In this document: piece after piece, positions 24,752 to 32,513 of the stretch | Layout of the letters: each line of letters starts with the position of its first letter | Numbering within the stretch: position 1 is the first letter of the stretch | Assembly (NCBI RefSeq): GCF_031454185.1 | Contig: NZ_JAVDQI010000002.1 | Coordinates: forward strand, 248,001-312,000 | DNA: 64,000 nucleotides | Direction: 5' to 3' | From: Methanococcoides alaskense | GTDB lineage: Archaea > Halobacteriota > Methanosarcinia > Methanosarcinales > Methanosarcinaceae | Translations under genes and position numbers: made by a program | The notes under the pieces: generated by a model | Databases searched by the model: none | Seen by the model: the letters and a program-made list of their open reading frames with translations, nothing else | Told to the model about the DNA's origin: nothing

Positions 24752-25531
24752 ATGCTAAATGAGGATCATACGTGTGAGTCTAAAAATATTCAAAATGGAG
24801 TTGAGGGGGGCAATGGGGAAACGATTCGAAAACAGATGGTCGATCCTTATCATATAGATGAGTTCAACGATATCATCTCAAAGATGGCATCTATGGGGGA
24901 CAGGGATGTCCAGATCTCAAAAGGCATCAATAAACTTACTGTCAAAGTCTGTAACACTGCAGTAAAACTTGCAAAAGAAGCTGATGATATTCCTTTGAAT
25001 CTTATCGATCAGGCTATCACTCTGAATTTTGCCAGTTCGAAGGAAATTGAGCATGATATTAACAGGATGATATCCGAAAAGATGAATTTGGGACAGATGT
25101 TCCACTATCCTGAAAAGTTCCGCTATGATCGGAATCGTAAAAAAGATCTCGTTCTCCGTAAAGTACCGGAGAACAAGAAACTTGGTATAAACATCAATTA
25201 TGCCATTGAAGCCTTTTTTGCACAACAAGCTTCTCAGGATAAATGGAACCTGATCATAAATCACGAATGGTTTGAGCTTAGCACAAGACCAAGATTTGAA
25301 CTGGCGCCGGAAATGCTTTCTGCAGGACTGGAATATGGATCAAATGCAGGAGTTGTGAACATCAATGAGTTCTTTGATATGGATTCACTTATTCAGGGAT
25401 GGGGTGGTGGTCTCAACCTCTTCGATCCGGTCTGCTTCGATCTGCTAATGAAACACACTGTCCAAAAAATAAGTAGTGTGGATGAGAAAGGTATCATGCA
25501 CACTTATGAGATCGAATGGATCGATGAATAA
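24752..25531 (+). CDS. Protein of unknown function, 259 residues
   Basis: No family recognised. Soluble; an acidic N-terminus of low complexity, then mixed alpha/beta sequence with two Trp-rich stretches (KWNLIINHEWFEL and LIQGWGGGLNLFDPVCFD). It has a GGGGGG ribosome site just before the ATG. It is convergent with the small gene at 25549 with 17 bases between. Confidence 0.55.
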   Translation: MLNEDHTCESKNIQNGVEGGNGETIRKQMVDPYHIDEFNDIISKMASMGDRDVQISKGINKLTVKVCNTAVKLAKEADDIPLNLIDQAITLNFASSKEIEHDINRMISEKMNLGQMFHYPEKFRYDRNRKKDLVLRKVPENKKLGININYAIEAFFAQQASQDKWNLIINHEWFELSTRPRFELAPEMLSAGLEYGSNAGVVNINEFFDMDSLIQGWGGGLNLFDPVCFDLLMKHTVQKISSVDEKGIMHTYEIEWIDE

Positions 25532-25548
25532 GATCTGTTCTCATACGT

Positions 25549-25818
25549 TCAAAGTATGGTCCAGTCAATTTCGGTATCATTCTCATCGTAAAGGTGGACC
25601 TCAATGGACATCTCTTCGATATCGTATGGTAGTTCCTTCACGCTAAGAAAGAGTGAATCTCCTATCTCCTTGGTGAACCCTTCTGCTTTGACCCTGGCAA
25701 AATAGACACGTCCGCCGGAGTCAATATCTTCGACAACGACACCTTTCCATCGTTTCAGATTATCAATTATGTTCACGATCTTGCATTCAAACCTGTCAGT
25801 TTCCTCTATGGTGCTCAT
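25549..25818 (-). CDS. Small protein of unknown function, 89 residues
   Basis: No family recognised. Predicted mostly beta strands (WKGVVVEDIDSGGRVYFARV, SIEVHLYDENDTEIDWTIL), compatible with a small beta-barrel. It lies 40 bases downstream of the AAA ATPase on the same strand and is probably co-transcribed with it. Confidence 0.5.
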   Translation of the reverse strand: MSTIEETDRFECKIVNIIDNLKRWKGVVVEDIDSGGRVYFARVKAEGFTKEIGDSLFLSVKELPYDIEEMSIEVHLYDENDTEIDWTIL

Positions 25819-25858
25819 GATATCACATTTGAGTTATAATGGTTGAAAGTTCCATCTT

Positions 25859-26974
25859 TCATATATAAAGTCTATCCAAGGCAGCAGTGTCTCCTTTTTT
25901 AGTCAGTTTGGAAATGACACCCTCAAAATAATCCTGCCTTACAACTTCTTCATCATTCATTATTGCCTGGTGCAATGCGGTTTTCAGAACCTTCTCAACA
26001 ATATCTCTTCCTGAAAGCCCCGCTGTGAGTTTTGCTATCTTTTTCATATCAATATCCTCTGCGGGTAGCGGGAACGTACTGATGTTCTTCTCTATTATCG
26101 CATAACGGTTCTGCTCATCAGGAAGTGCAAACTCTATCTCTTCTTCGAACCTGCTCCTAACCGCCGGATCAAGGCTGTTGGGGCGGTTGGTCGCGCCAAT
26201 GGTGCAAACTCCCCGGCGTTCCACGATCCCATCCATTTCCGTAAGCAATGCATTGACTATCTCTGCGACATCGCCTCTCAGTTCCTGGTTTCGCCTGTCC
26301 AGTGCTATTGCATCCAGCTCATCGATAAAAATGATGCATGGCTGCATCTCTTCAGCCCTTTCGTAAAGGTGATGGATCTGTCGGGCACCTTCTCCTACGA
26401 ACTCTCCTATCAGTTGGGTTGCTTTGATGGGTAGTAATGGAACGTCCGTTTTATTTGCAAGGGCCTTTGCAAGCATTGTCTTCCCTGTGCCGGATGGTCC
26501 GAAGAACAGTACGTTCCTGGGAGCCCATTTGCCAAACTTCTCCGGCTCTTCCAGGAACCTCTCGATGAGTTTACATTTCTGTCTTGCTGAGCTCTGCCCC
26601 ACCACATCATCAAAAGTGACGTCTGACTTGAGTCCGGGAATGATCGATGCTTTTTCTTCGTCATTGATGACTATGGTGGTTTTTATTCCTATGGCAGAAT
26701 CCGGTGGTACTACTTCGATTATCTTATACGCAAAATCCGGATACATCCGGCGGTCGAACAAATATTCTCCTTCATTTGCCACAAAACCGTTCCACTGTTT
26801 CCTTGCATAGTGTTCAAAGACCTCTGCGTTGTCTATCTCCGGATATTCATCAAGCATGCTGCTAAGTGGATATCCCTGCGGTTTCAATATGACTAGCTCT
26901 GCAGTGTGTTCAGTAGGGTCTGAATTCTCTTCCCTATCTCTTTGTTGTGTGGTCTTCTGGGTTGATCTGACCAT
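25859..26974 (-). CDS. AAA+ ATPase of the proteasome/CDC48-like class
   Basis: 371 residues. Walker A FGPSGTGKTMLAKALA (near 150), Walker B CIIFIDELDAIAL (near 210), sensor-1 IGATNRPNSLD and arginine-finger region RSRFEEEIEFALP. The N-terminal 120 residues lack a PAN-type coiled coil and a clear CDC48 N domain, so the partner is unknown. Related to, but distinct from, PAN at 32514. Probably an unfoldase or remodeller. Confidence 0.8.
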   Translation of the reverse strand: MVRSTQKTTQQRDREENSDPTEHTAELVILKPQGYPLSSMLDEYPEIDNAEVFEHYARKQWNGFVANEGEYLFDRRMYPDFAYKIIEVVPPDSAIGIKTTIVINDEEKASIIPGLKSDVTFDDVVGQSSARQKCKLIERFLEEPEKFGKWAPRNVLFFGPSGTGKTMLAKALANKTDVPLLPIKATQLIGEFVGEGARQIHHLYERAEEMQPCIIFIDELDAIALDRRNQELRGDVAEIVNALLTEMDGIVERRGVCTIGATNRPNSLDPAVRSRFEEEIEFALPDEQNRYAIIEKNISTFPLPAEDIDMKKIAKLTAGLSGRDIVEKVLKTALHQAIMNDEEVVRQDYFEGVISKLTKKGDTAALDRLYI

Positions 26975-27321
26975 GTTATCAGCTCTTTTTGTTATAAATA
27001 TAAGAGATCTATTGGATCGAATCTGTTTCCTGATGGTCTGCGAATTCTACCGAAGGTCCGTTTCAAATTATTATTTCTAAGGATGCGAACTATAACATCT
27101 CAATATATGACTTTAACGGGATAATTAATATATATTGAGTTGGTAAATATATTATGTTATAATATCATTTATCAAATATAAATTGCTGGGAGTTGGTTGA
27201 TCATGGTCATGATCCCTTTATCCACATTCCTGCTGATTTATTGTTTATCTTTCTAAATGCGGCACTTAAGGCTGTGTGCAATAGAAAACTCAACGGAATT
27301 TAAATCAAGATTATTAATAAG
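26975..27321. other. Intergenic region with a palindrome at 27199-27214
   Basis: No gene found in 347 bases. Very AT-rich near 27100-27180. A perfect palindrome GATCATG-GT-CATGATC occupies 27199-27214, about 108 bases before the response regulator. A TATA-like TTTATTGTTTATC is at about 27237-27249. Confidence 0.45.
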
Positions 27322-27702
27322 GTGGCAATAATGGCTCAAATATTGGTTGTAGAAGATAATCCCATGAACATGGAATTAACAGTTGATCTTTTAGAATCCT
27401 GGGGGTATGAAGTAGGTCAGGCAGAAGATGGTCCGGAAGCTCTTGATAAAGTAAAAGAGGTTAGATACGATCTGATTCTTCTGGACATGCAACTTCCGAG
27501 AATGGATGGACTTGAGGTGCTTTCTCACTTAAAGAAGGACCCGGATACCGCAGATATTTCGGTTGTAGCTCTTACTGCTCATTCAATGGCAGGGGATGAG
27601 GCTAAATTCCTTGATGCAGGATGTACTGGATATATTTCAAAACCTATCGATATCCACGAGTTCAAGAAGCAAATTCCGGAATATCTCGGTAAAACTGCTT
27701 GA
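27322..27702 (+). CDS. Single-domain response regulator
   Basis: 126 residues, one receiver domain. Acidic pocket VVEDNPMNME, phospho-acceptor Asp in LILLDMQLPRMDG (about residue 55), Thr in VALTAHSMAGD and Lys in GYISKPIDIHEF. It has no output domain, so it likely acts by phosphotransfer or protein binding. The hybrid kinase follows after 15 bases. Confidence 0.9.
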   Translation: MAIMAQILVVEDNPMNMELTVDLLESWGYEVGQAEDGPEALDKVKEVRYDLILLDMQLPRMDGLEVLSHLKKDPDTADISVVALTAHSMAGDEAKFLDAGCTGYISKPIDIHEFKKQIPEYLGKTA

Positions 27703-27717
27703 TCTGAGGAGTTTGGT

Positions 27718-29202
27718 GTGATAATGCGCGGTGATACCGCTCCGAGGATACTGGTCGTTGATGACGAACCTTTGAATGTAGAACTGATGGAGATATATCT
27801 CTCCCCTGATTATGAAATGATTTCTGCATATGGTGGTCTGGAAGGTCTTGAGAAGGTTGCAACTGAAGATGTGGACCTTATACTTCTGGACATAATGATG
27901 CCCGATGTCAGTGGTTTTGAAGTATGCGAACAGTTGAAGGCCGATCCGCGTTATCAATTGATACCTATTATAATGGTTACCGCACTTTCCGGTAAGGATG
28001 ATAAGATCCGGAGCATTGATGCGGGGGCTGATGATTTTCTTTCCAAACCGGTCGACAGACTGGAACTTGCTACCCGGGTGCGTTCTCTTTTAAGGATAAG
28101 GCAGTTGAATGACCGGTTGGTGCAACAAAGGGATCAGGCACAGAACTATCTTGATGTTGCAGGTGTAATTCTTGTGGTAGTTGATAAATCACAAAATATC
28201 ACTCTTATCAACAAAAAAGGCTGTGAGATTCTTGGGGGCACTGAAGACGATATCCTTGGTAAGGACTGGTTTGATACTTTCATTCCCGCAGAACATGTTG
28301 AAAGTGCAAAGGCTATTTTTTCCAGTTTGCTCGAAGGTGATGCAAATACCTACGAGTACACCGAAAGATCGATCCGTACCTTTGATGGTGAAGAACGCCT
28401 TATCAGTTGGCATCATGTCCTTATATGGGATGAAGTGGGGGAAAATACCTCTATTCTGAGCTCTGGCGAAGATGTCACCGAACGTAGGAGGGCAGAAGTT
28501 GCTTTAAAGGGGTATGCGGTGGAACTTGAACATTCCAATGAGCTAAAGGATCTCTTTATTGACATTATCAGGCATGACCTGATGAATCCAGCGGGTGGTG
28601 TCAAAGGTTTTACCGATATCCTTCTAAAAAGGGGTAATTTTGAAGGTGAGAACCTTAAGATGCTCCAGGCCATCAAGCGTGCAAATGCCAAACTTATCGA
28701 TATGATCGAGAGTGCAGCTGCATTTGCAAAGGTGGAGTCGGTTTCACAGGTGAAGCTAAAGCCAATGGACCTGACTGTAATATTAAGAAATGTTGTACAC
28801 TCCCTTGAGTCACAGTTGAAAGAGACTGGCATTGAGGTATCTCTGCCACAAGAGGGTGTTTATTCTGCATCAGTTGATACGACGATAGAAGAGGTGTTCT
28901 TTAATCTGCTTTCCAATGCAGTAAAATATAGTCCAGAGGACACTCGTATTACTGTGGAAATATATGATATTGGCAAGGAGTGGAAGGTAGAGGTTCAGGA
29001 CCAGGGATTCGGTATCTCCGATGAAGATAAGCCGTTGGTCTTCGAGCGGTTCAAGAGGCTGGATAAAGGCGGTATCAAAGGTACGGGTCTGGGTCTTGCG
29101 ATAGTCAAGAGAATAGTTGACTTGCATGGTGGCAAAGTTGGGGTGGGTGACAATCCTTACGAAAAAGGAAGTGTGTTCTGGGTGACCCTTAATAAGGCAT
29201 GA
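27718..29202 (+). CDS. Hybrid histidine kinase (REC-PAS-HisKA-HATPase)
   Basis: 494 residues. An N-terminal receiver domain (1-125) has Asp in LILLDIMMPD. A PAS domain covers about 145-260. HisKA has the phospho-accepting His in IDIIRHDLMNPAGG near residue 286. HATPase_c at 385-490 ends in GTGLGLAIVKRIVDLHGG. No membrane segment, so a cytoplasmic sensor. Pairs with the response regulator just upstream. Confidence 0.88.
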   Translation: MIMRGDTAPRILVVDDEPLNVELMEIYLSPDYEMISAYGGLEGLEKVATEDVDLILLDIMMPDVSGFEVCEQLKADPRYQLIPIIMVTALSGKDDKIRSIDAGADDFLSKPVDRLELATRVRSLLRIRQLNDRLVQQRDQAQNYLDVAGVILVVVDKSQNITLINKKGCEILGGTEDDILGKDWFDTFIPAEHVESAKAIFSSLLEGDANTYEYTERSIRTFDGEERLISWHHVLIWDEVGENTSILSSGEDVTERRRAEVALKGYAVELEHSNELKDLFIDIIRHDLMNPAGGVKGFTDILLKRGNFEGENLKMLQAIKRANAKLIDMIESAAAFAKVESVSQVKLKPMDLTVILRNVVHSLESQLKETGIEVSLPQEGVYSASVDTTIEEVFFNLLSNAVKYSPEDTRITVEIYDIGKEWKVEVQDQGFGISDEDKPLVFERFKRLDKGGIKGTGLGLAIVKRIVDLHGGKVGVGDNPYEKGSVFWVTLNKA

Positions 29203-29349
29203 TCTTTCGGGATAATTTATCTCTTGTTTTTTTTAGTTCGTGTAATTCTTTTCATTATCCGGTTTGTATACTGAAATTACCGGTTCCAATAACTTTAAGG
29301 TACATGTATCCAATGAGCTCTTGCTTTTAATTTACAATGAGGTACTAAT

Positions 29350-30126
29350 ATGAAACTGGATGAGGTCACGATTTCAAGAGCGATTATAGACGAGTTCTCA
29401 AAGGTCTTCCTTGATTACACCGATGTTGATGTAGCGCTTGTGGGCGGCGGCCCTGCTAACCTTGTAGCAGCAAAATATCTCGCAGAAGCAGGCCTGAAGA
29501 CGGTCATCTACGAGAAGAAACTGTCTGTTGGCGGCGGCATGTGGGCTGGCGGTATGATGTTCCCGCGCATTGTCGTACAGGAAGATGCACGTCACATTCT
29601 TGATGAGTTCGGTATCTCATACCATGAGTACGAAAAGGGCTATTATATCGCAAATTCTGTGGAATCTGTTGGTAAGCTCATCAGTGGTGCAACATCTGCA
29701 GGTGCTGAGATATTCAACCTCGTAAATGTCGAGGATGTTATGATCAGGGAAAATGATGAGATATGTGGTCTTGTTATCAATTGGACTGCTGTTGAGATCG
29801 GAAAGTTGCATGTTGATCCTCTGGCAATACGTTCTAAGGTCGTTGTCGATGGTACTGGTCATCCTGCAGTCATTTGTTCCACTGTCCAGCGCAAGGTTCC
29901 TGGGGCAAAGCTCGGCGAACTTGGTGTAGTGGGTGAGAAGCCAATGTGGGCCGATGTCGGGGAAAAGATGCTCCTGGAGACCACAAAGGAAGTCTATCCA
30001 AACCTTTACGTTGCAGGGATGGCCGCTAATGCTGTTGCAGGCGCACCTCGTATGGGCCCTGTCTTTGGTGGAATGCTTCTTTCGGGCAAACAGGTCGCAG
30101 AGCTTATCATCGAAAGGCTTGGATAA
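29350..30126 (+). CDS. thi4: Thiamine thiazole synthase Thi4
   Basis: 258 residues. FAD/NAD-binding start VALVGGGPANLVAAKYLAEAG, the glycine-rich VGGGMWAGGMMFPRIV and C-terminal GAPRMGPVFGGMLLSGK identify Thi4, which makes the ADP-thiazole precursor of thiamine from NAD, glycine and sulfur. The region GTGHPAVICST contains both His and Cys near the position where eukaryotic Thi4 has its sacrificial Cys, so the sulfur source cannot be settled by eye. Formerly annotated ribose-1,5-bisphosphate isomerase in methanogens. thiL lies elsewhere in the window. Confidence 0.9.
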   Translation: MKLDEVTISRAIIDEFSKVFLDYTDVDVALVGGGPANLVAAKYLAEAGLKTVIYEKKLSVGGGMWAGGMMFPRIVVQEDARHILDEFGISYHEYEKGYYIANSVESVGKLISGATSAGAEIFNLVNVEDVMIRENDEICGLVINWTAVEIGKLHVDPLAIRSKVVVDGTGHPAVICSTVQRKVPGAKLGELGVVGEKPMWADVGEKMLLETTKEVYPNLYVAGMAANAVAGAPRMGPVFGGMLLSGKQVAELIIERLG

Positions 30127-30213
30127 TCTTTCTATGGCTGATTTGGACCAAAACGTTTATCTAATAAAAATACTAGTATAGGGTGCTTCATATTGAAGCA
30201 CTACCTATTCCGT

Positions 30214-30288
30214 GCCGGGGTAGGGTAGCGGTTATCCTGTAGCCTTGTGGAGGCTACGATCCGAGTTCGACTCTCGGTCCCGGCCCCA
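30214..30288 (+). tRNA. tRNA-His, anticodon GUG
   Basis: 75 nt with encoded CCA. Acceptor GCCGGGG pairs with TCCCGGC (one G-U). The anticodon stem TAGCC/GGCTA holds loop TTGTGGA, giving GUG. T arm CCGAG-TTCGACT-CTCGG. The discriminator is C73, typical for tRNA-His. The base at -1 is T, so the identity G-1 is not encoded and must be added after transcription. Confidence 0.95.
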
Positions 30289-30580
30289 TTCTGATTCTGA
30301 TTATTCTGTTTGATCTGATCATCACTACTAGTACTTTTAAGGGATTGTAACAAGTTTTAGAGCTCATGTTATCTCTAAATAAGTTACCACCTTGTTCTCC
30401 TCTTGCTTGCTCATCCTTATATGTACAATTGTTTCGTGGTCTTTTGGGATCTTACAAGTAAATCTCTATGGAATTGTAATTCAATAGCTTCGTGGTCTAT
30501 AGGTCCGGGAAAAAATTCTATATGTTTGATAAAAAGATCTGCAAATCACTGAAAAAAAGAAAAAAAGGTATCTTATCCTT
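30289..30580. other. Intergenic region with two near-identical 17-base repeats
   Basis: No gene supported. CAATTGTTTCGTGGTCT (30426-30442) and CAATAGCTTCGTGGTCT (30482-30498) match at 15 of 17 positions. A T-rich strand (minus) at 30545-30570 could end transcription of the gene at 30581. Confidence 0.4.
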
Positions 30581-30928
30581 TTAGATGTCGAATGTTCTAT
30601 CAAACTCTGGATAAAGTTCAGAGCTTTCCAAAAGTTCTTCAAATGCATCGTGCCTTGGACTTACGATCACAACATGTGCAGGAGGATGTATCTTTCTCAA
30701 CTTGCTTATTGCGGCACCAGCATTCGTATCAAGTTCTACCAAAGCTGCAGAATTACATTTAGTTTTAAGTTCTACTCCTGAGACACTTACAAGAAGTTGA
30801 TCTGCATAATTAGGCTCGATCCTTTTCGGGTTTGATCCGAATTTCATACTTCCATAGTGTTCTAGGTCGTGCAAAGCGATTTTGACCTTGTTCGGGTCCT
30901 CCGCTCGAATTACAGCAAAAGATTTCAT
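30581..30928 (-). CDS. Conserved archaeal protein, probably DUF356 family
   Basis: 115 residues from the ATG preceded by GGGGA; an in-frame start six codons earlier is less likely. Begins MKSFAVIRAEDPNKVKIAL and contains HPPAHVVIVSPRHDAFEELL. The pattern recalls DUF356, a small family of methanogens with unknown function; the assignment is from memory and tentative. Confidence 0.6.
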   Translation of the reverse strand: MKSFAVIRAEDPNKVKIALHDLEHYGSMKFGSNPKRIEPNYADQLLVSVSGVELKTKCNSAALVELDTNAGAAISKLRKIHPPAHVVIVSPRHDAFEELLESSELYPEFDRTFDI

Positions 30929-31047
30929 TTTTAGTCCCCACACCAAACTTAATTAAAATTTAATGGAACGGTTTAAGGTTTCCAATTATATTAACGTTTG
31001 GATAATGTATGGTATTTTGTTACGTTTTTCAAAAAAGATCCTTGGGA

Positions 31048-31857
31048 TCAGTCCCCAAGTTCTTTTGAACGCGTTGAAGATTCAATGACCGCATTCATGA
31101 AAGCAGCTCTTATCCCGCTCTCTTCAAGAGTGCGTATTGCTCTGATGGTCGTTCCTGCAGGGGATGTTACCATATCCTTAAGCTCTCCGGGGTGCATTCC
31201 TGTTTCAAGTACCATTTTTGCAGCACCAAGGACTGTCTGTGCAGCCAGTGTGATCGCATTTGCACGGTCAAGTCCTTCATAGACTGCACCGTCTGCCAAT
31301 GCTTCTATCACTGGGAATATGTATGCAGGTCCGCTTCCGGATAGGCCGGTGACTGCATCCATGAGCTTCTCAGGGATCGTTATTGCACTTCCAATGGACT
31401 GGAACATCTCAAGTGCGATCTCCATATCCTCATCAGTGGCATTCGTACCTGCGCAAACAGCAGATGCAGCTTCTGCAACTGTTGCTGCGATGTTTGGCAT
31501 GACTCGTACGACCCTTGTGCCCTCATTCAGTTCATCTTCAATTGCTGCTACTGGAACTCCTGCTGCGATGGAGATAACTAGCTTGTCAGCAGTAATGCTG
31601 TCCTTGATGGCTGCAAGCACGCCTTTTAGTATCTGTGGCTTGACTGCAAGTACAACAACATCAGAGTCTCCTATGGTCTCAGTGTTGTCAGTTGAGACGT
31701 TAATACCCAATTCATTGTTGAGTCTTTCAAGAGCAGGCTTGTAAACATCACTTGCATTCAGAGTTATTTCGCTATGTGATGCGAGAATTCCTCTTATAAG
31801 TGATTCTCCCATCTTGCCTGTGCCTATGAATCCGATCCTTTTTTCTGTAAGATGCAT
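31048..31857 (-). CDS. proC: Pyrroline-5-carboxylate reductase
   Basis: 269 residues. The N-terminal NADPH-binding motif is IGFIGTGKMGESLIRGI. The ProC signature is in the C-terminal half: GLSGSGPAYIFPVIEALADG and DMVTSPAGTTIRAIRTLEE. Last step of proline synthesis. Apparently a single-gene unit. Confidence 0.94.
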   Translation of the reverse strand: MHLTEKRIGFIGTGKMGESLIRGILASHSEITLNASDVYKPALERLNNELGINVSTDNTETIGDSDVVVLAVKPQILKGVLAAIKDSITADKLVISIAAGVPVAAIEDELNEGTRVVRVMPNIAATVAEAASAVCAGTNATDEDMEIALEMFQSIGSAITIPEKLMDAVTGLSGSGPAYIFPVIEALADGAVYEGLDRANAITLAAQTVLGAAKMVLETGMHPGELKDMVTSPAGTTIRAIRTLEESGIRAAFMNAVIESSTRSKELGD

Positions 31858-31935
31858 TTTAGTTCCCTTTTCTGTCTCTTGATATGGGCAGTGTACAATA
31901 GTTTATTTCAGCCATAGCTGGCTGAGATCACATTT

Positions 31936-32430
31936 TCATTTCCTTTTTATTGTGACGATGTCCCCAAGAGTTGTACCGCTGTTCAAACGGTCATCATTCC
32001 ATTCATCTTTGCCCTGACGCTCCATAAGATTCACATTGAGTGCTTTTTCTATCTTCTTCCTGACGGAATCTTCCGGGGTTATCTCTCCCCTTTCTATCTT
32101 TTTTATCAGGGAAGCCTTCTCTTTGATCTTAGTGGCAAGCACTTCTTGTGTCCATCCGCGTTTTTCACGAGCTTCACGCATGACGGTCTCGTACTCTTCC
32201 ACGAGTTCGTCATCCAGCTCAGCAAAAGGATCGCGTCTTGATGTTGTCCTTTTTTGAACATTCCGAATTGGTTTTGCAGATACAGGTGATATCTTTCTGG
32301 ATACAGGTGAGCGTGCTCTTGCTGCATTTCCATATTGTGAACACTTACTGCACACCTTAAGCTGGCTTCCGTCAATAGTGACATCTATCGGCTTTTCTTT
32401 GATCTCTGCACCACATATTTCACATTGCAT
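31936..32430 (-). CDS. Archaeal multiprotein-bridging-factor-like protein aMBF1
   Basis: 164 residues from the ATG behind a GAGATGA site. The N-terminal zinc ribbon is MQCEICGAEI...VCSKCSQYG. A C-terminal Cro-type HTH includes REKRGWTQEVLATKIKEKAS and IKKIERGEITPED. Archaeal homologs bind ribosomes and/or transcription machinery. Divergent from PAN, with 83 bases between the start codons. Confidence 0.88.
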   Translation of the reverse strand: MQCEICGAEIKEKPIDVTIDGSQLKVCSKCSQYGNAARARSPVSRKISPVSAKPIRNVQKRTTSRRDPFAELDDELVEEYETVMREAREKRGWTQEVLATKIKEKASLIKKIERGEITPEDSVRKKIEKALNVNLMERQGKDEWNDDRLNSGTTLGDIVTIKRK

Positions 32431-32476
32431 CGGTATCATCTCTTAAAGGCTATTTTAATTGCCCTTTACGAAAGTG

Positions 32477-32486
32477 CTATATATCG
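32477..32486 (+). promoter_or_regulatory. PAN promoter (TATA box)
   Basis: GCTATATATC, centred about 32 bases before the PAN ATG. The expected transcript start near 32508 gives a leader of only about six bases. Confidence 0.5.
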
Positions 32487-32513
32487 TCTCTACTTAAATA
32501 ATTATTCAGAGCT

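Noticed and set aside
30289..30580. Integrated element at the tRNA-His gene
   Set aside because: No integrase, no duplicated tRNA 3' end and normal base composition.
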